The notes under the pieces were generated by a model. That model worked only from the letters and a program-made list of their open reading frames with translations. It did not search any database and was not told the origin of the DNA. DNA of 64,000 bases from Ralstonia sp. TCR112 (GTDB lineage Bacteria > Pseudomonadota > Gammaproteobacteria > Burkholderiales > Burkholderiaceae): assembly GCF_007997035.1 (NCBI RefSeq), contig NZ_VOSS01000010.1, positions 1-64,000 of the forward strand, written 5' to 3'. The first letter of the stretch is position 1. Every line of letters starts with the position of its first letter. A program made the position numbers and the translations under genes. Positions 20,671 to 28,937 of this stretch are shown here, piece after piece.

Positions 20671-20671
20671 G

Positions 20672-21712
20672 TCAGGCGGCTTCGAGATACTGGCCGGGCC
20701 ATGCGCGCGGCTTGCGGTTGGCCACGCGCTCGGCAATCGCCTTGATGTGCTCCGGCGTGGTGCCGCAGCAACCGCCTACAAGGTTCACCAGGCCGGCCGA
20801 GGCAAATTCGTCGACCAGGCTGGACGTGACGTCAGGCGTTTCATCGAAGCCCGTGTCGCTCATCGGGTTGGGCAGGCCGGCGTTGGGGTAGCACGAGACG
20901 GCCGTGTCGCAGATCTTCGCCAGCTCGGCGATGTACGGACGCATCAGCGCCGCACCCAGCGCACAGTTCAGGCCGAAGGTGATCGGCTTGGCGTGGCGCA
21001 GGCTGTTCCAGAACGCCTCGACGGTCTGGCCCGAGAGAATGCGGCCCGAGGCGTCGGTCACCGTGCCGGAGATCATCACGGGCACGCGCTCGCCGGTGTC
21101 TTCAAAGAGCTGATCGATGGCGAACAGTGCCGCCTTGGCGTTGAGCGTGTCGAAGATGGTCTCGACCAGGAACACGTCCGCGCCGCCTTCGAGCAGCGCC
21201 TTGCCCTGCTCGTAATACGCATCGCGCAATTGGTCGAAGCTGACGTTGCGGGCGCCCGGGTCGTTCACGTCGGGCGAAATGCTGGCGGTCTTGGGCGTCG
21301 GCCCGAAGGCGCCTGCCACGAAGCGCGGCTTGTCGGGCGTGCTGTATTTGTCGCAGGCCTCGCGTGCCAGACGGGCGGCCACGACGTTCATCTCGTACGC
21401 CAGATCCGCCATCTTGTAGTCCTCCTGCGCGATGGTCGTCGCGCCGAAGGTGTTGGTTTCGATCAGGTCCGCGCCGGCGGCCAAGTATTGCTCGTGGATT
21501 TCACGGATGACGTCGGGGCGCGTGAGCAGCAGCAACTCGTTGTTGCCCTTCACGTCGATCGGGTGGTCGGCAAAACGCTCGCCGCGGTATTGCGCCTCGG
21601 TCAGCTTGTAGCGCTGGATCATGGTGCCCATCGCGCCGTCCAGAATCAGGATGCGGTCGCGCAGCAGCGCGGGCAGGTTGGCGGCACGGGTGTAGGGCAG
21701 GGGCGCGGTCAT
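20672..21712 (-). CDS. metH: methionine synthase homocysteine-binding subunit (split MetH)
   Basis: This 346-residue zinc enzyme module binds homocysteine. The TIM-barrel homocysteine S-methyltransferase domain begins [12 protein letters not shown] and the zinc ligands are the Cys in GLNCALGA and the Cys pair in GGCCGT near the C-terminus. It lacks folate and cobalamin domains, which are in the downstream gene. Length fits the first domain of MetH. The three-gene order half-VOC-half is unusual compared with E. coli single-chain MetH; splitting of MetH is known in several Betaproteobacteria. SAM or B12 riboswitch features are not seen upstream. Confidence 0.92.
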   Translation of the reverse strand: MTAPLPYTRAANLPALLRDRILILDGAMGTMIQRYKLTEAQYRGERFADHPIDVKGNNELLLLTRPDVIREIHEQYLAAGADLIETNTFGATTIAQEDYKMADLAYEMNVVAARLAREACDKYSTPDKPRFVAGAFGPTPKTASISPDVNDPGARNVSFDQLRDAYYEQGKALLEGGADVFLVETIFDTLNAKAALFAIDQLFEDTGERVPVMISGTVTDASGRILSGQTVEAFWNSLRHAKPITFGLNCALGAALMRPYIAELAKICDTAVSCYPNAGLPNPMSDTGFDETPDVTSSLVDEFASAGLVNLVGGCCGTTPEHIKAIAERVANRKPRAWPGQYLEAA

Positions 21713-21854
21713 GAGGAGGGACTCCGAGGTGCAGCGGCCGGTCAACTATTCAAAATTTGCGGCCAAAGGAGAATTTTACCAGTCGCATCAATGACTTGCC
21801 GCCGTTGTGGGCAATCGCGCTCCTATAATCCACATCACGTCATTTGCCCGTCCG

Positions 21855-22255
21855 ATGCCCGCCATGCAATTGCTTGATCCCGCAGACGCTCACGCCTTCC
21901 TGGAACGCACACCCGCCGCGCTGTTTGTCGACTGCCGCAGCGAAATGGAACACCTGTTCGTGGGACATCCGGCCGGCGCCCACCATGTCTCGTGGAACGA
22001 CGGCCGCATTGGGAAGTGAACCCCGAATTCGTGCCGACCGTGCGCAAACTGAGCGGCCATGGCGTCGAGCGCCCCGTTGTGTTGATTTGCCGCAGCGGCA
22101 ATCGCTCGGCGGCTGCCGCGCATGCGCTGGAAGAGGCGGGTTTCCGGGATGTCTACGTGGTCCGCCACGGCTTTGAGGGCGATCTGGACAGCACGCGCCA
22201 TCGCAACACCCTCAACGGCTGGCGCCATGCCGGCCTGCCGTGGGAGCAGTGCTAG
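21855..22255 (+). pseudogene. rhodanese-like sulfurtransferase, frame-disrupted
   Basis: The single-domain rhodanese starts MPAMQLLDPADAH at 21855 (or at 21864) and contains the active-site loop CRSGNRS near the C-terminal part. The first frame runs to about 22003 (WNDGRIGK, then stop) and the rest (WEVNPEFVPTVRKL) is in another frame to 22255. One extra base in the CC run, giving NDGPHWEVNPEF, restores a protein of about 133 residues, the normal length. Rhodaneses transfer sulfur to cyanide or other thiophiles. Either a fresh frameshift or an error in the sequence; the rest is intact. Confidence 0.85.
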
Positions 22256-22292
22256 AACGAAGCTATTACCGCGATAGCGGGTCGGCACATGA

Positions 22293-22326
22293 AAAACGCC
22301 CGGCAGCGCCATGCTCCGGGCGTTTT
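22293..22326. terminator. bidirectional intrinsic terminator
   Basis: Stem AAAACGCCCGG (22293-22303) pairs with CCGGGCGTTTT (22316-22326). It lies between the rhodanese (plus) and DUF3567 (minus) genes. Confidence 0.8.
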
Positions 22327-22366
22327 GGTTGGTTCGCGTGGCGGGCCGTTGCGCCCGCGGAGTACA

Positions 22367-22624
22367 TCAGTGCATCGTGACTGGTTGCGTCATCACCGTG
22401 TCGAATTTGCCGAGAAAATCGTCGACTTCTTCAACGGTCGGCTCGCTGGCGATCAGCTTTTTCACGTCCTCGCGGAAATGCTCGGCCAGCTCGCCCCCGA
22501 GGAAGATCTCACGTTTGAGGTTCTTGTCCACGATCTCGTAGCCGCCCGCTGCCAGAATGGCGTGTTGGCCGTCTACACCGAACTCAACAACACAGTAGTT
22601 GTCGCTGTTGTAGATCATCTGCAT
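22367..22624 (-). CDS. DUF3567 domain-containing protein
   Basis: This 85-residue protein matches the DUF3567 family of small Burkholderiales proteins (MQMIYNSDNYCVVEFG start, DKNLKREIFLGGELAEHF middle). It is polar and cytoplasmic with no catalytic signature. The ATG at 22624 has a GGAGGT ribosome-binding site at the right spacing, which decides it against longer starts. Function unknown. Confidence 0.88.
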   Translation of the reverse strand: MQMIYNSDNYCVVEFGVDGQHAILAAGGYEIVDKNLKREIFLGGELAEHFREDVKKLIASEPTVEEVDDFLGKFDTVMTQPVTMH

Positions 22625-22938
22625 GGTGCACCTCCGAGGCGTCAATCGTCTTGCTGTTGTGGGGACTGCTCTACTGCTGCACCGGGTAGATGGGGCCCGC
22701 CATCACGACTTCAAGGGCCGATCAGCTCCCGCCTCATGACCGTTTCATCTACCCCTTCGGCTTCATGATCGGTCACAAAGTTCGCGAACGCGAGGCGAAA
22801 TGTGTGACGTGCGTTGTGATCGCGTAACAAGACCTTTCCTGCCCTGCACCGAAAGAAGCAAGCGCCCTTCCGCCGTTCGGCCGGTAGACGAGGGGCCGTG
22901 TGCGGGGCGCCTGCAACTATCGGCAAGGCAAGCAGGCC
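22625..22938. other. intergenic region upstream of DUF3567
   Basis: About 314 bp between two leftward genes. It should contain the DUF3567 promoter and any terminator of pcaD, but I see no clear hairpin, conserved box or credible coding frame. Confidence 0.4.
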
Positions 22939-23778
22939 TCATGGCGTGTCACATTGACTCCCGCATCCTGCGTGCCCGAGGAACTCATCCAGATCGGCGA
23001 GAAACGCATCCTCCTGTTCGATAGGGGCCAGGTGCGCCGCATGCGGGATCACTTTCAAACGTGCGTCGGGAATGTGCGAGGCGATTTCGCGTGCTGCTTC
23101 CACGGGCGCGCCGGTGTCTTGGTCGCCGGTCATGACGAGCGTGGGGCACGCGATGCGCGCCAGTGAGCTGCGTGTGTCGAGCGCCTTGATGGCCAGGCAC
23201 GCCCCGACATAGCCGTGGGGCGGCGTGGCGCGCAGCAAGTTGCGGATGCGTTCAACGACGTCGGGATGGGCCTCACGAAACGGTGTGGTCAACCAGCGCT
23301 GCATCGTGGGTTCGACAATGCCGCTCATCCCGTGTGCTTCCACCTGGCCGATGCGTTCGTCCCACATGGCGTGCGCCGACACGGGCGTGTAGGACACGGT
23401 GTCGCACAGGGTGAGCGACCGCAGCCGCTGCGGATGCCGCACCCCCAGAATCTGCCCGACCATGCCGCCCATCGACAGGCCAACGAAATGCGCCTGTTCA
23501 ATCGACAGCGCATCGAGCAGGCCGGCCACATCGTCTGCCATCTGGAACAGCGTGTAAGGGCCATGCGGGGCACTGGTCTTGCCGTGGCCGCGTGCGTCGT
23601 AGCGGAGCACTCGGTAGCGGCTGGCCAGCTTCTGCGCGCTGCTGTCCCACAGTTCGTGGTCGACACCTAAGGCATGGGCGAGCACGATCCATGGCCCGTC
23701 TGCGCCATCGGTGCGGTAGTGGATGTCGATGTCATTGGCGTGCACCGTGCCGGAATTGGCGAGGGCGTTGGCGTCCAT
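22939..23778 (-). CDS. pcaD: 3-oxoadipate enol-lactonase-type alpha/beta hydrolase
   Basis: This 279-residue alpha/beta-hydrolase resembles PcaD, which opens beta-ketoadipate enol-lactone to 3-oxoadipate in protocatechuate/catechol degradation. The nucleophile is Ser102 in GLSMGG, the acid lies in GDQDTGAP and the histidine in HAAHLAP. No other pca genes are near, so it may act on another lactone or ester. A GGAGG ribosome-binding site precedes the ATG at 23778. It begins 1 bp after the DUF3108 stop. Confidence 0.75.
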   Translation of the reverse strand: MDANALANSGTVHANDIDIHYRTDGADGPWIVLAHALGVDHELWDSSAQKLASRYRVLRYDARGHGKTSAPHGPYTLFQMADDVAGLLDALSIEQAHFVGLSMGGMVGQILGVRHPQRLRSLTLCDTVSYTPVSAHAMWDERIGQVEAHGMSGIVEPTMQRWLTTPFREAHPDVVERIRNLLRATPPHGYVGACLAIKALDTRSSLARIACPTLVMTGDQDTGAPVEAAREIASHIPDARLKVIPHAAHLAPIEQEDAFLADLDEFLGHAGCGSQCDTP

Positions 23779-23779
23779 G

Positions 23780-24862
23780 TCAGCCTCCTTCCTGGGACTG
23801 GTAGACCAGATCGAACTGCATGCCGTTGGGCTCGGTCTGGCGCAGGCGTACCGGCAGCCAGCCGCGATCGGGGGACAGCCAGATCTCCACGCGGCGCTTG
23901 TCGTCTGCACGGCGTGGCAGCCGTATGAAGTGCTGCGCACGAATCGTGCCGTTCGGCGTGTCGACGCTCTCCTCGCCGATGTGCTGGACGCGGGCGACTT
24001 CCACGCTGTCGGTATCGGCGATCGGGAATTCCAGCGTGAGGCCGGGGCTGGCAATGCGCTCCGGGGCACCGCGCGCCAGCCCGGTCAATTGGAGGAAGAC
24101 GCTGAAGCGGTCTTGCGTGCCCTCGGGCAAGGGCAGCACGGCCGGCGTGCGTGTGAATGTGACGGTGGATGCGCTCTGGGGGCCGGACGCCGGTGGGGTG
24201 CCGGCCGCGTAGTGGAACGTGGTGACGTCGGGTTGTCGGCGGCCGCGCACTTCTTCGTACCGCATGGGCGTCAGGCCATACGCACCCACGATGCCGGCGC
24301 TGCGAAACGCGAGCGTGCCGAAGAACAGCGGCAAGGGAATTTCCACGGCCAGCGTGTAAGTTTTGCCATCGGTGGCCCAACGGATCACACCGTCCTCGTT
24401 GCGCACGCCGTTGACGTAGGTGGCGTACCGCAGCGTGGCGGAGGGCGGCAGTGAGAAGGCATCCCCCGGCGGAGCGGGCGGCCCGCTCGGGCCTTCGCCA
24501 CTGATATCCGTGATCACGCCGGTATCGCCAGAGGCTTGGGCGCCGGCGCTCGTGAACTCGGATGGGTCCATGCTTGCCACGTCGGGCGCGAGCGGGGTGG
24601 GAGCCGGCGCTGGGGCGGGTGCGACCTGGGGGTGCGGACGACTCGGAGCAGGCTGGGGCTTGGGCGCGGCCGGAGGCGGTGGCGGCTGCACCGGCTCCGG
24701 TTGCAGCAACAGGGCGGGGATGATCTGCTCCGGCGTGGGCGGCCACGTCACCTGGCGGCTGCGCGCGATCCACACGACGGCAACGACATGCAGCACAAGC
24801 ACGGCCAACAGCACGACCCCGAGACGGCCAAGCCGATGGAAGCGGCGCCTGCGCGATGGCAC
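23780..24862 (-). CDS. DUF3108 domain-containing envelope protein
   Basis: In the raw sequence this reads in frame with an upstream iclR gene, but a natural start GTG at 24862 (PSRRRRFHRLG) gives a protein of 360 residues. It has a basic cytoplasmic start, one transmembrane helix (VVLLAVLVLHVVAVVWIA), a long Pro/Ala-rich linker like those of TonB-type proteins (about residues 40-90), and a C-terminal DUF3108 beta-rich domain (about 150-360). DUF3108 proteins are envelope proteins of unknown role. The stop is immediately upstream of pcaD. Confidence 0.8.
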   Translation of the reverse strand: MPSRRRRFHRLGRLGVVLLAVLVLHVVAVVWIARSRQVTWPPTPEQIIPALLLQPEPVQPPPPPAAPKPQPAPSRPHPQVAPAPAPAPTPLAPDVASMDPSEFTSAGAQASGDTGVITDISGEGPSGPPAPPGDAFSLPPSATLRYATYVNGVRNEDGVIRWATDGKTYTLAVEIPLPLFFGTLAFRSAGIVGAYGLTPMRYEEVRGRRQPDVTTFHYAAGTPPASGPQSASTVTFTRTPAVLPLPEGTQDRFSVFLQLTGLARGAPERIASPGLTLEFPIADTDSVEVARVQHIGEESVDTPNGTIRAQHFIRLPRRADDKRRVEIWLSPDRGWLPVRLRQTEPNGMQFDLVYQSQEGG

Positions 24863-24881
24863 GTCGTCGGTACTCAGTTCG

Positions 24882-25753
24882 TCAGGATTGCGGGGCGTTG
24901 GGGGCAACGTATCCAAGGTCGGCGGAAAGCTGTTGTGCGGCCAGCCGCAAGCGCGCTCCAGCGGGCTGCTCCAGGTGGTGTCGAAGGTGCTTTGTGCGCC
25001 CAGCGCGATCAGCGCAAGGCACAGTTGGCCGTTGGCGTCGAATACGGGCAGCGACATCGCGTTGATGCCCGGAAGTACGCCGCCGTGGATGCGCGAGGCG
25101 CCGTGCAAACGCACATCGGCGCAGATGGCGTCGTAGGCTTCGAGCGTTTGCGGCAGCTCCGGGTTCTCGGTGTCGCCGGACTCGCCCTTGGCCGCAATGC
25201 GATCGAGTTCGCGCTGGACGAACGAGCGCGTCTGCGCGCGCGGCAAGTACGCGCCGAACACCCGGCCGGTGGCCGAGTTCAGCATCGGCATCACATCCCC
25301 CAGGCGCAGGCTGACCGTCACAGGGTGGCTCGCTTCTTCCCAATGGACGATGGCCGGGCCCTGGTTGCCCCAGACAGCCAGGCCGATGGTGTGATCGATC
25401 TCGTCGCGCAGGGCGGCGGCAGCGGGCCGGGCGCGGCGCATCGGATCTTGCCGGTTCAGGCTCACCAAGCCCATTTCCAGCGCGAACGGGCCGAGGTCGT
25501 AACGGCCCTCAGGCGTTTGCGTGACGAGCCCCAGCCGCGCAAAGCTCACCAGATAACGGTGCGCCTTGGCGGGGTTCATGGGCGCGGCACGCGCGAGGTC
25601 GCGCAGCATCATCGGCCCAGTGGTGTGCGTGAGCACTTCCAGGAGCCGGAAGCCGACTTCGATGGACTGGATGCCCGAGCGCGCGGGCGCATCCAGCTCG
25701 CCATCGGCATCGGGCTCCAGGTCGAGATCGGTGTCGGCGGGCAGCGGTGACAT
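24882..25753 (-). pseudogene. IclR-family transcriptional regulator, frame-disrupted near the C-terminus
   Basis: The N-terminal winged helix (about residues 28-90; LRDLARAAPMNPAKAHRYL) and effector domain are intact to SPLERA near 24950-24955. There the frame slips: the true ending, LRLAAQQLSADLGYVA, is in another frame to a stop at 24882. One missing base (a C in the GCGC run) explains it; restored length is about 290 residues. As sequenced, the broken frame runs into DUF3108 and gives a false 657-residue fusion. It is divergent from the FAH gene at 25836, a likely target. Confidence 0.82.
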
Positions 25754-25835
25754 GGTGACGGGTCAGGGATCGGTTCGGGCCAGTTTAGCCGATGCTCGGT
25801 GTACCATCCGCGCAGCCTTTCTCCATACAACGCAC

Positions 25836-26828
25836 ATGAAACTCGCCACCCTCAAGGATGGCTCGCGCGACGGCCAACTCGCCGTGGTCTCGCGCGACCT
25901 GAAGACCGCTCACTTCGCCACGCACATCGCCGGCACGCTGCAGCGCGCGCTCGACGACTGGGCCTTCCATGCGCCGCAACTGCAGGATCTGTACGACCAG
26001 CTGAACGCGGGCCGAGCACGCCATCCGTTTGCGTTCGACGCTGCCAATTGCATGGCGCCGCTGCCACGCGCGTACCAATGGGCCGACGGCTCGGCCTATG
26101 TGAACCACGTTGAATTGGTGCGCAAGGCGCGCGGCGCCGAGATGCCCCCCGAGTTCTGGACCGACCCGCTGATGTACCAGGGCGGCTCGGATGACCTGGC
26201 CGGCGCGCATGACCCCATCGTCTGCCGCAGCGAAGCGTTCGGCATCGATTTCGAAGCCGAGGTGGCCGTCATCACCGGAGACGTGCCGATGGGCACCGAG
26301 CCGGCCGCCGCCGCCGAGGGCATCCGCCTGATCATGCTGGCCAACGATGTGTCGCTGCGCAATCTGATCCCGGCTGAGTTGAGCAAGGGTTTCGGCTTCT
26401 TCCAGAGCAAGCCGGCAACGGCGTTTTCACCCGTGGCCGTCACGCCCGATGAATTGGGCGAGGCCTGGCGCGAACGCAAGGTGCATCTGCCGATGACGGT
26501 GCGCTGGAACAACAAGAAGGTTGGCCAGCCCGAGTGCGGCACCGACATGGTGTTCGACTTCGGCCAGCTGATCGCGCATATCTGCAAGACGCGCAACGTG
26601 CGCGCGGGCAGCATCGTCGGCTCCGGCACGATTTCGAACGTGGACCGCAGCAAGGGGTACGCGTGCATTGCCGAGAAACGCATGCTGGAAACCATCGAAT
26701 CCGGCGCGCCCGTTACCGAATACATGCGCTATGGCGACACCGTGAAGATCGAGATGTTCGACGCCAACGGCGTGTCGATTTTCGGGGCGATCGACCAGGA
26801 AGTTGTTGCGCCGGGCACGCAGGCGTAA
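25836..26828 (+). CDS. fumarylacetoacetate hydrolase family protein
   Basis: This 330-residue protein has the FAH fold with metal ligands in a typical pattern: Glu residues in DFEAEVAVI and Asp in LANDVSLRN, and the lysine in FQSKPATAFSP. FAH-family enzymes cleave or hydrate beta-diketo acids such as fumarylacetoacetate and 2-keto-4-pentenoates. The N-terminal extra domain suits the fumarylacetoacetase-like branch in Ralstonia. It is flanked by two IclR regulators, one divergent, one convergent, implying inducible aromatic or acid catabolism; the exact substrate is not shown. Confidence 0.85.
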   Translation: MKLATLKDGSRDGQLAVVSRDLKTAHFATHIAGTLQRALDDWAFHAPQLQDLYDQLNAGRARHPFAFDAANCMAPLPRAYQWADGSAYVNHVELVRKARGAEMPPEFWTDPLMYQGGSDDLAGAHDPIVCRSEAFGIDFEAEVAVITGDVPMGTEPAAAAEGIRLIMLANDVSLRNLIPAELSKGFGFFQSKPATAFSPVAVTPDELGEAWRERKVHLPMTVRWNNKKVGQPECGTDMVFDFGQLIAHICKTRNVRAGSIVGSGTISNVDRSKGYACIAEKRMLETIESGAPVTEYMRYGDTVKIEMFDANGVSIFGAIDQEVVAPGTQA

Positions 26829-26837
26829 GACTTTTCC

Positions 26838-27746
26838 TTATGCGGATTCGGGTGCCGTCCGCGGACGGCGCCCCCGCTTTGGCGCAGCGGCACCGGCCGT
26901 CAGCGCCTGCCCGTGATACCCCAGGCGCAGCGATAGCGTCCGCCCGGCCTCGCGCAGCAGCCGCGACGCGGGCCCCTCCAGGCTCGAATCGAACACGCTG
27001 GACAAGCCCAGCGCCGTGATGGCCCCGGCCAGCTTGCCTTGTGAATCGAGCACCGGCACGGCCACCGAATCGATGCCGTGCACCAATGTCCCGCCGATTC
27101 GCGCGACGCCTTCCTGCCGCACCGCCTGCCAGCGCGCGCGGCAGTTCAGCCAGTCGGTCAGGCCCGCCTTGCCGGCGCCGGGCCCGCGCAATTCACGGTC
27201 GATGAGCGAGACGATCTGGATTTCGGGCACCCACGCGGCGCACGCCTGGCCCGTGGCCGAATTCAGCAGCGGCATGACCGAGCCCACCCGCACATTGACC
27301 GCCACCGGCCGGCCGCTGTCTTCCCAGCGCACGATGACGGGGCCGCGCGCGGTCCAGATCGACAGAAACACGCTTTCGTTCAGCCGTTCGGCCAGCTTGG
27401 GCAGCAGGTTGCTGCCCTCGCGCACGAAATCCACGTCGGACAGCGCCGACAGCCCCACCTGCAACGCCTGCGCGCCCAGCCGGTAACGGGCGGAGGCCGG
27501 GTCCTGCTCGACAAAACCCATGCGTTCCAGCGACACCAGATAGCGATGCACCTTCGCGCGCGGCATGCCCAGCTGCCGACCGAGTTCGGAGACGGCATGG
27601 GCGCCACCGGCATGCGCCATCGCCGAAAGCACGCTCAGCGCGATCTCGGCGGACTGGATGCCGGCGCTGGTGCGTTCCGGCGTGGCGTCTTCTGTGGGCA
27701 GGTCTTCGGGTGAGGTATCCGGCGGCAGCGGGTCGTCGATGGGCAT
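26838..27746 (-). CDS. IclR-family transcriptional regulator
   Basis: This 302-residue regulator has an N-terminal winged helix (about residues 30-95; VSELGRQLGMPRAKVHRYLVSLERMGF) and a C-terminal IclR effector domain (about 100-280; MPLLNSATGQA, AVPVLDSQGKLAGAITALG). It resembles the frame-disrupted IclR at 24882-25753, so the two are probably paralogues around the FAH gene. A basic, Arg/Lys-rich tail ends the protein. It is divergent from the flavin oxidoreductase gene at 27850. Effector unknown. Confidence 0.9.
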   Translation of the reverse strand: MPIDDPLPPDTSPEDLPTEDATPERTSAGIQSAEIALSVLSAMAHAGGAHAVSELGRQLGMPRAKVHRYLVSLERMGFVEQDPASARYRLGAQALQVGLSALSDVDFVREGSNLLPKLAERLNESVFLSIWTARGPVIVRWEDSGRPVAVNVRVGSVMPLLNSATGQACAAWVPEIQIVSLIDRELRGPGAGKAGLTDWLNCRARWQAVRQEGVARIGGTLVHGIDSVAVPVLDSQGKLAGAITALGLSSVFDSSLEGPASRLLREAGRTLSLRLGYHGQALTAGAAAPKRGRRPRTAPESA

Positions 27747-27849
27747 CTTGAAGTCTCGGATGTCGCTTTATAAGATACGCGTTACGTAAAAAGATACAAC
27801 CGGCGCGGCGGCCTGCGCGCTGGAAAAGACCTCGAAACCGGGAGACGCC

Positions 27850-28854
27850 ATGAAGCTGTCGATCTTTTCCGTGCAGGACCATTACCCCGACCGGCCCCGC
27901 AGTCTGCCGCAACTCTACGCAGACGTCATCGCCCAGGCGCGCCACGCCGAAGCGCTCGGCTACGACACCTTCTGGGTGGCCGAGCATCACTTTCACGAGT
28001 ACGGCGCCGTTCCCAACCCCGCAGTCTTTCTGTCGCATCTGGCCGCGCAGACGCAACGCCTGCGACTGGGCACGGCCATCTCGATCCTGACCTTCCATCA
28101 TCCGGCCACGGTAGCCGAGAACTACGCGATGGTCGATGCGCTTTCGGGCGGGCGGTTGTCGCTGGGCGTGGGCTCGGGCTACCTCAAGCACGAGTTCGAA
28201 GGCTACGACGTCGACCCCGCCGTCAAGCGCGAGCGCTTTGACGAAGCGCTGATGCTTGTCGAGCGCCTGCTTTCCGGCGAGCGCGTGCATCACGCGGGCC
28301 AGTTCCACACGCTGCGCGACGTGCGCCTCAACGTTCTGCCGGTGCAGGCCCGCGTGCCGATCCATGTGGCGATCCTGCGGCGAGAGGCGGCGTATCACAT
28401 TGGCCGGCAGGGGCGGCGCATGCTGTTCGTGCCGTATGCCTCGGTCGAGAGTTTTGAGGACATCCGCACGTTGATGGACGAATACCGCCGTGGCCTGGCG
28501 GAAGCAGGCATTGCCGACACGCGCGGCATGGCGGCCGTCGCGCTGCACACGCATGTGGGCCCGACCGAAGCCGCCGTGCGTGCAACGGCCGCCGACGCAT
28601 TCGACCTGTACGTCGCCACGCGGCTCTACGCGCGTCGCCAGACGTACGACGATGTGCTCGCCAGCGGCCTGTCGTTGTTCGGCACGCCCGACGCGGTGGC
28701 TGAAAAGCTCGCGCAGCTGTCCGACATGGGCGTCGACCATGTGATGGCGCTGCACAACTTCGGGCTGATGCCGCAATCGGCCGTGCTCGAATCGATGCGC
28801 GCGTTGGTGGAGGATGCGCTGCCGCGCGCCGGCATCACGGCGCTCGCTGCCTGA
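27850..28854 (+). CDS. LLM-class flavin-dependent oxidoreductase
   Basis: This 334-residue protein is of the luciferase-like monooxygenase class: LSIFSVQDHYPD start, YDTFWVAEHHF, RLRLGTAISILTFHHP and the GRLSLGVGSGYLKHEFEGY segment are diagnostic. These FMN-using enzymes oxygenate aldehydes, sulfonates or heterocycles. Substrate unknown. It reads away from the IclR gene and may be its target. A binding-protein gene follows 83 bp downstream, in the same direction. Confidence 0.88.
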   Translation: MKLSIFSVQDHYPDRPRSLPQLYADVIAQARHAEALGYDTFWVAEHHFHEYGAVPNPAVFLSHLAAQTQRLRLGTAISILTFHHPATVAENYAMVDALSGGRLSLGVGSGYLKHEFEGYDVDPAVKRERFDEALMLVERLLSGERVHHAGQFHTLRDVRLNVLPVQARVPIHVAILRREAAYHIGRQGRRMLFVPYASVESFEDIRTLMDEYRRGLAEAGIADTRGMAAVALHTHVGPTEAAVRATAADAFDLYVATRLYARRQTYDDVLASGLSLFGTPDAVAEKLAQLSDMGVDHVMALHNFGLMPQSAVLESMRALVEDALPRAGITALAA

Positions 28855-28937
28855 ACCTGTCCAGCCTGGGAGACTCCGCATCGCCAAACCGTCGCAAAAC
28901 CGCTACGCTCACTGCCAAACCACGGGAGGAGACCCCA

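Noticed and set aside
21713-21854. A cobalamin riboswitch upstream of metH
   Set aside because: The gap is only about 140 bp and no B12-box-like sequence was seen.
23780-25753. A real IclR–DUF3108 fusion protein
   Set aside because: The proper IclR ending survives in another frame and a separate DUF3108 start is present, so a one-base sequence error is the better explanation.
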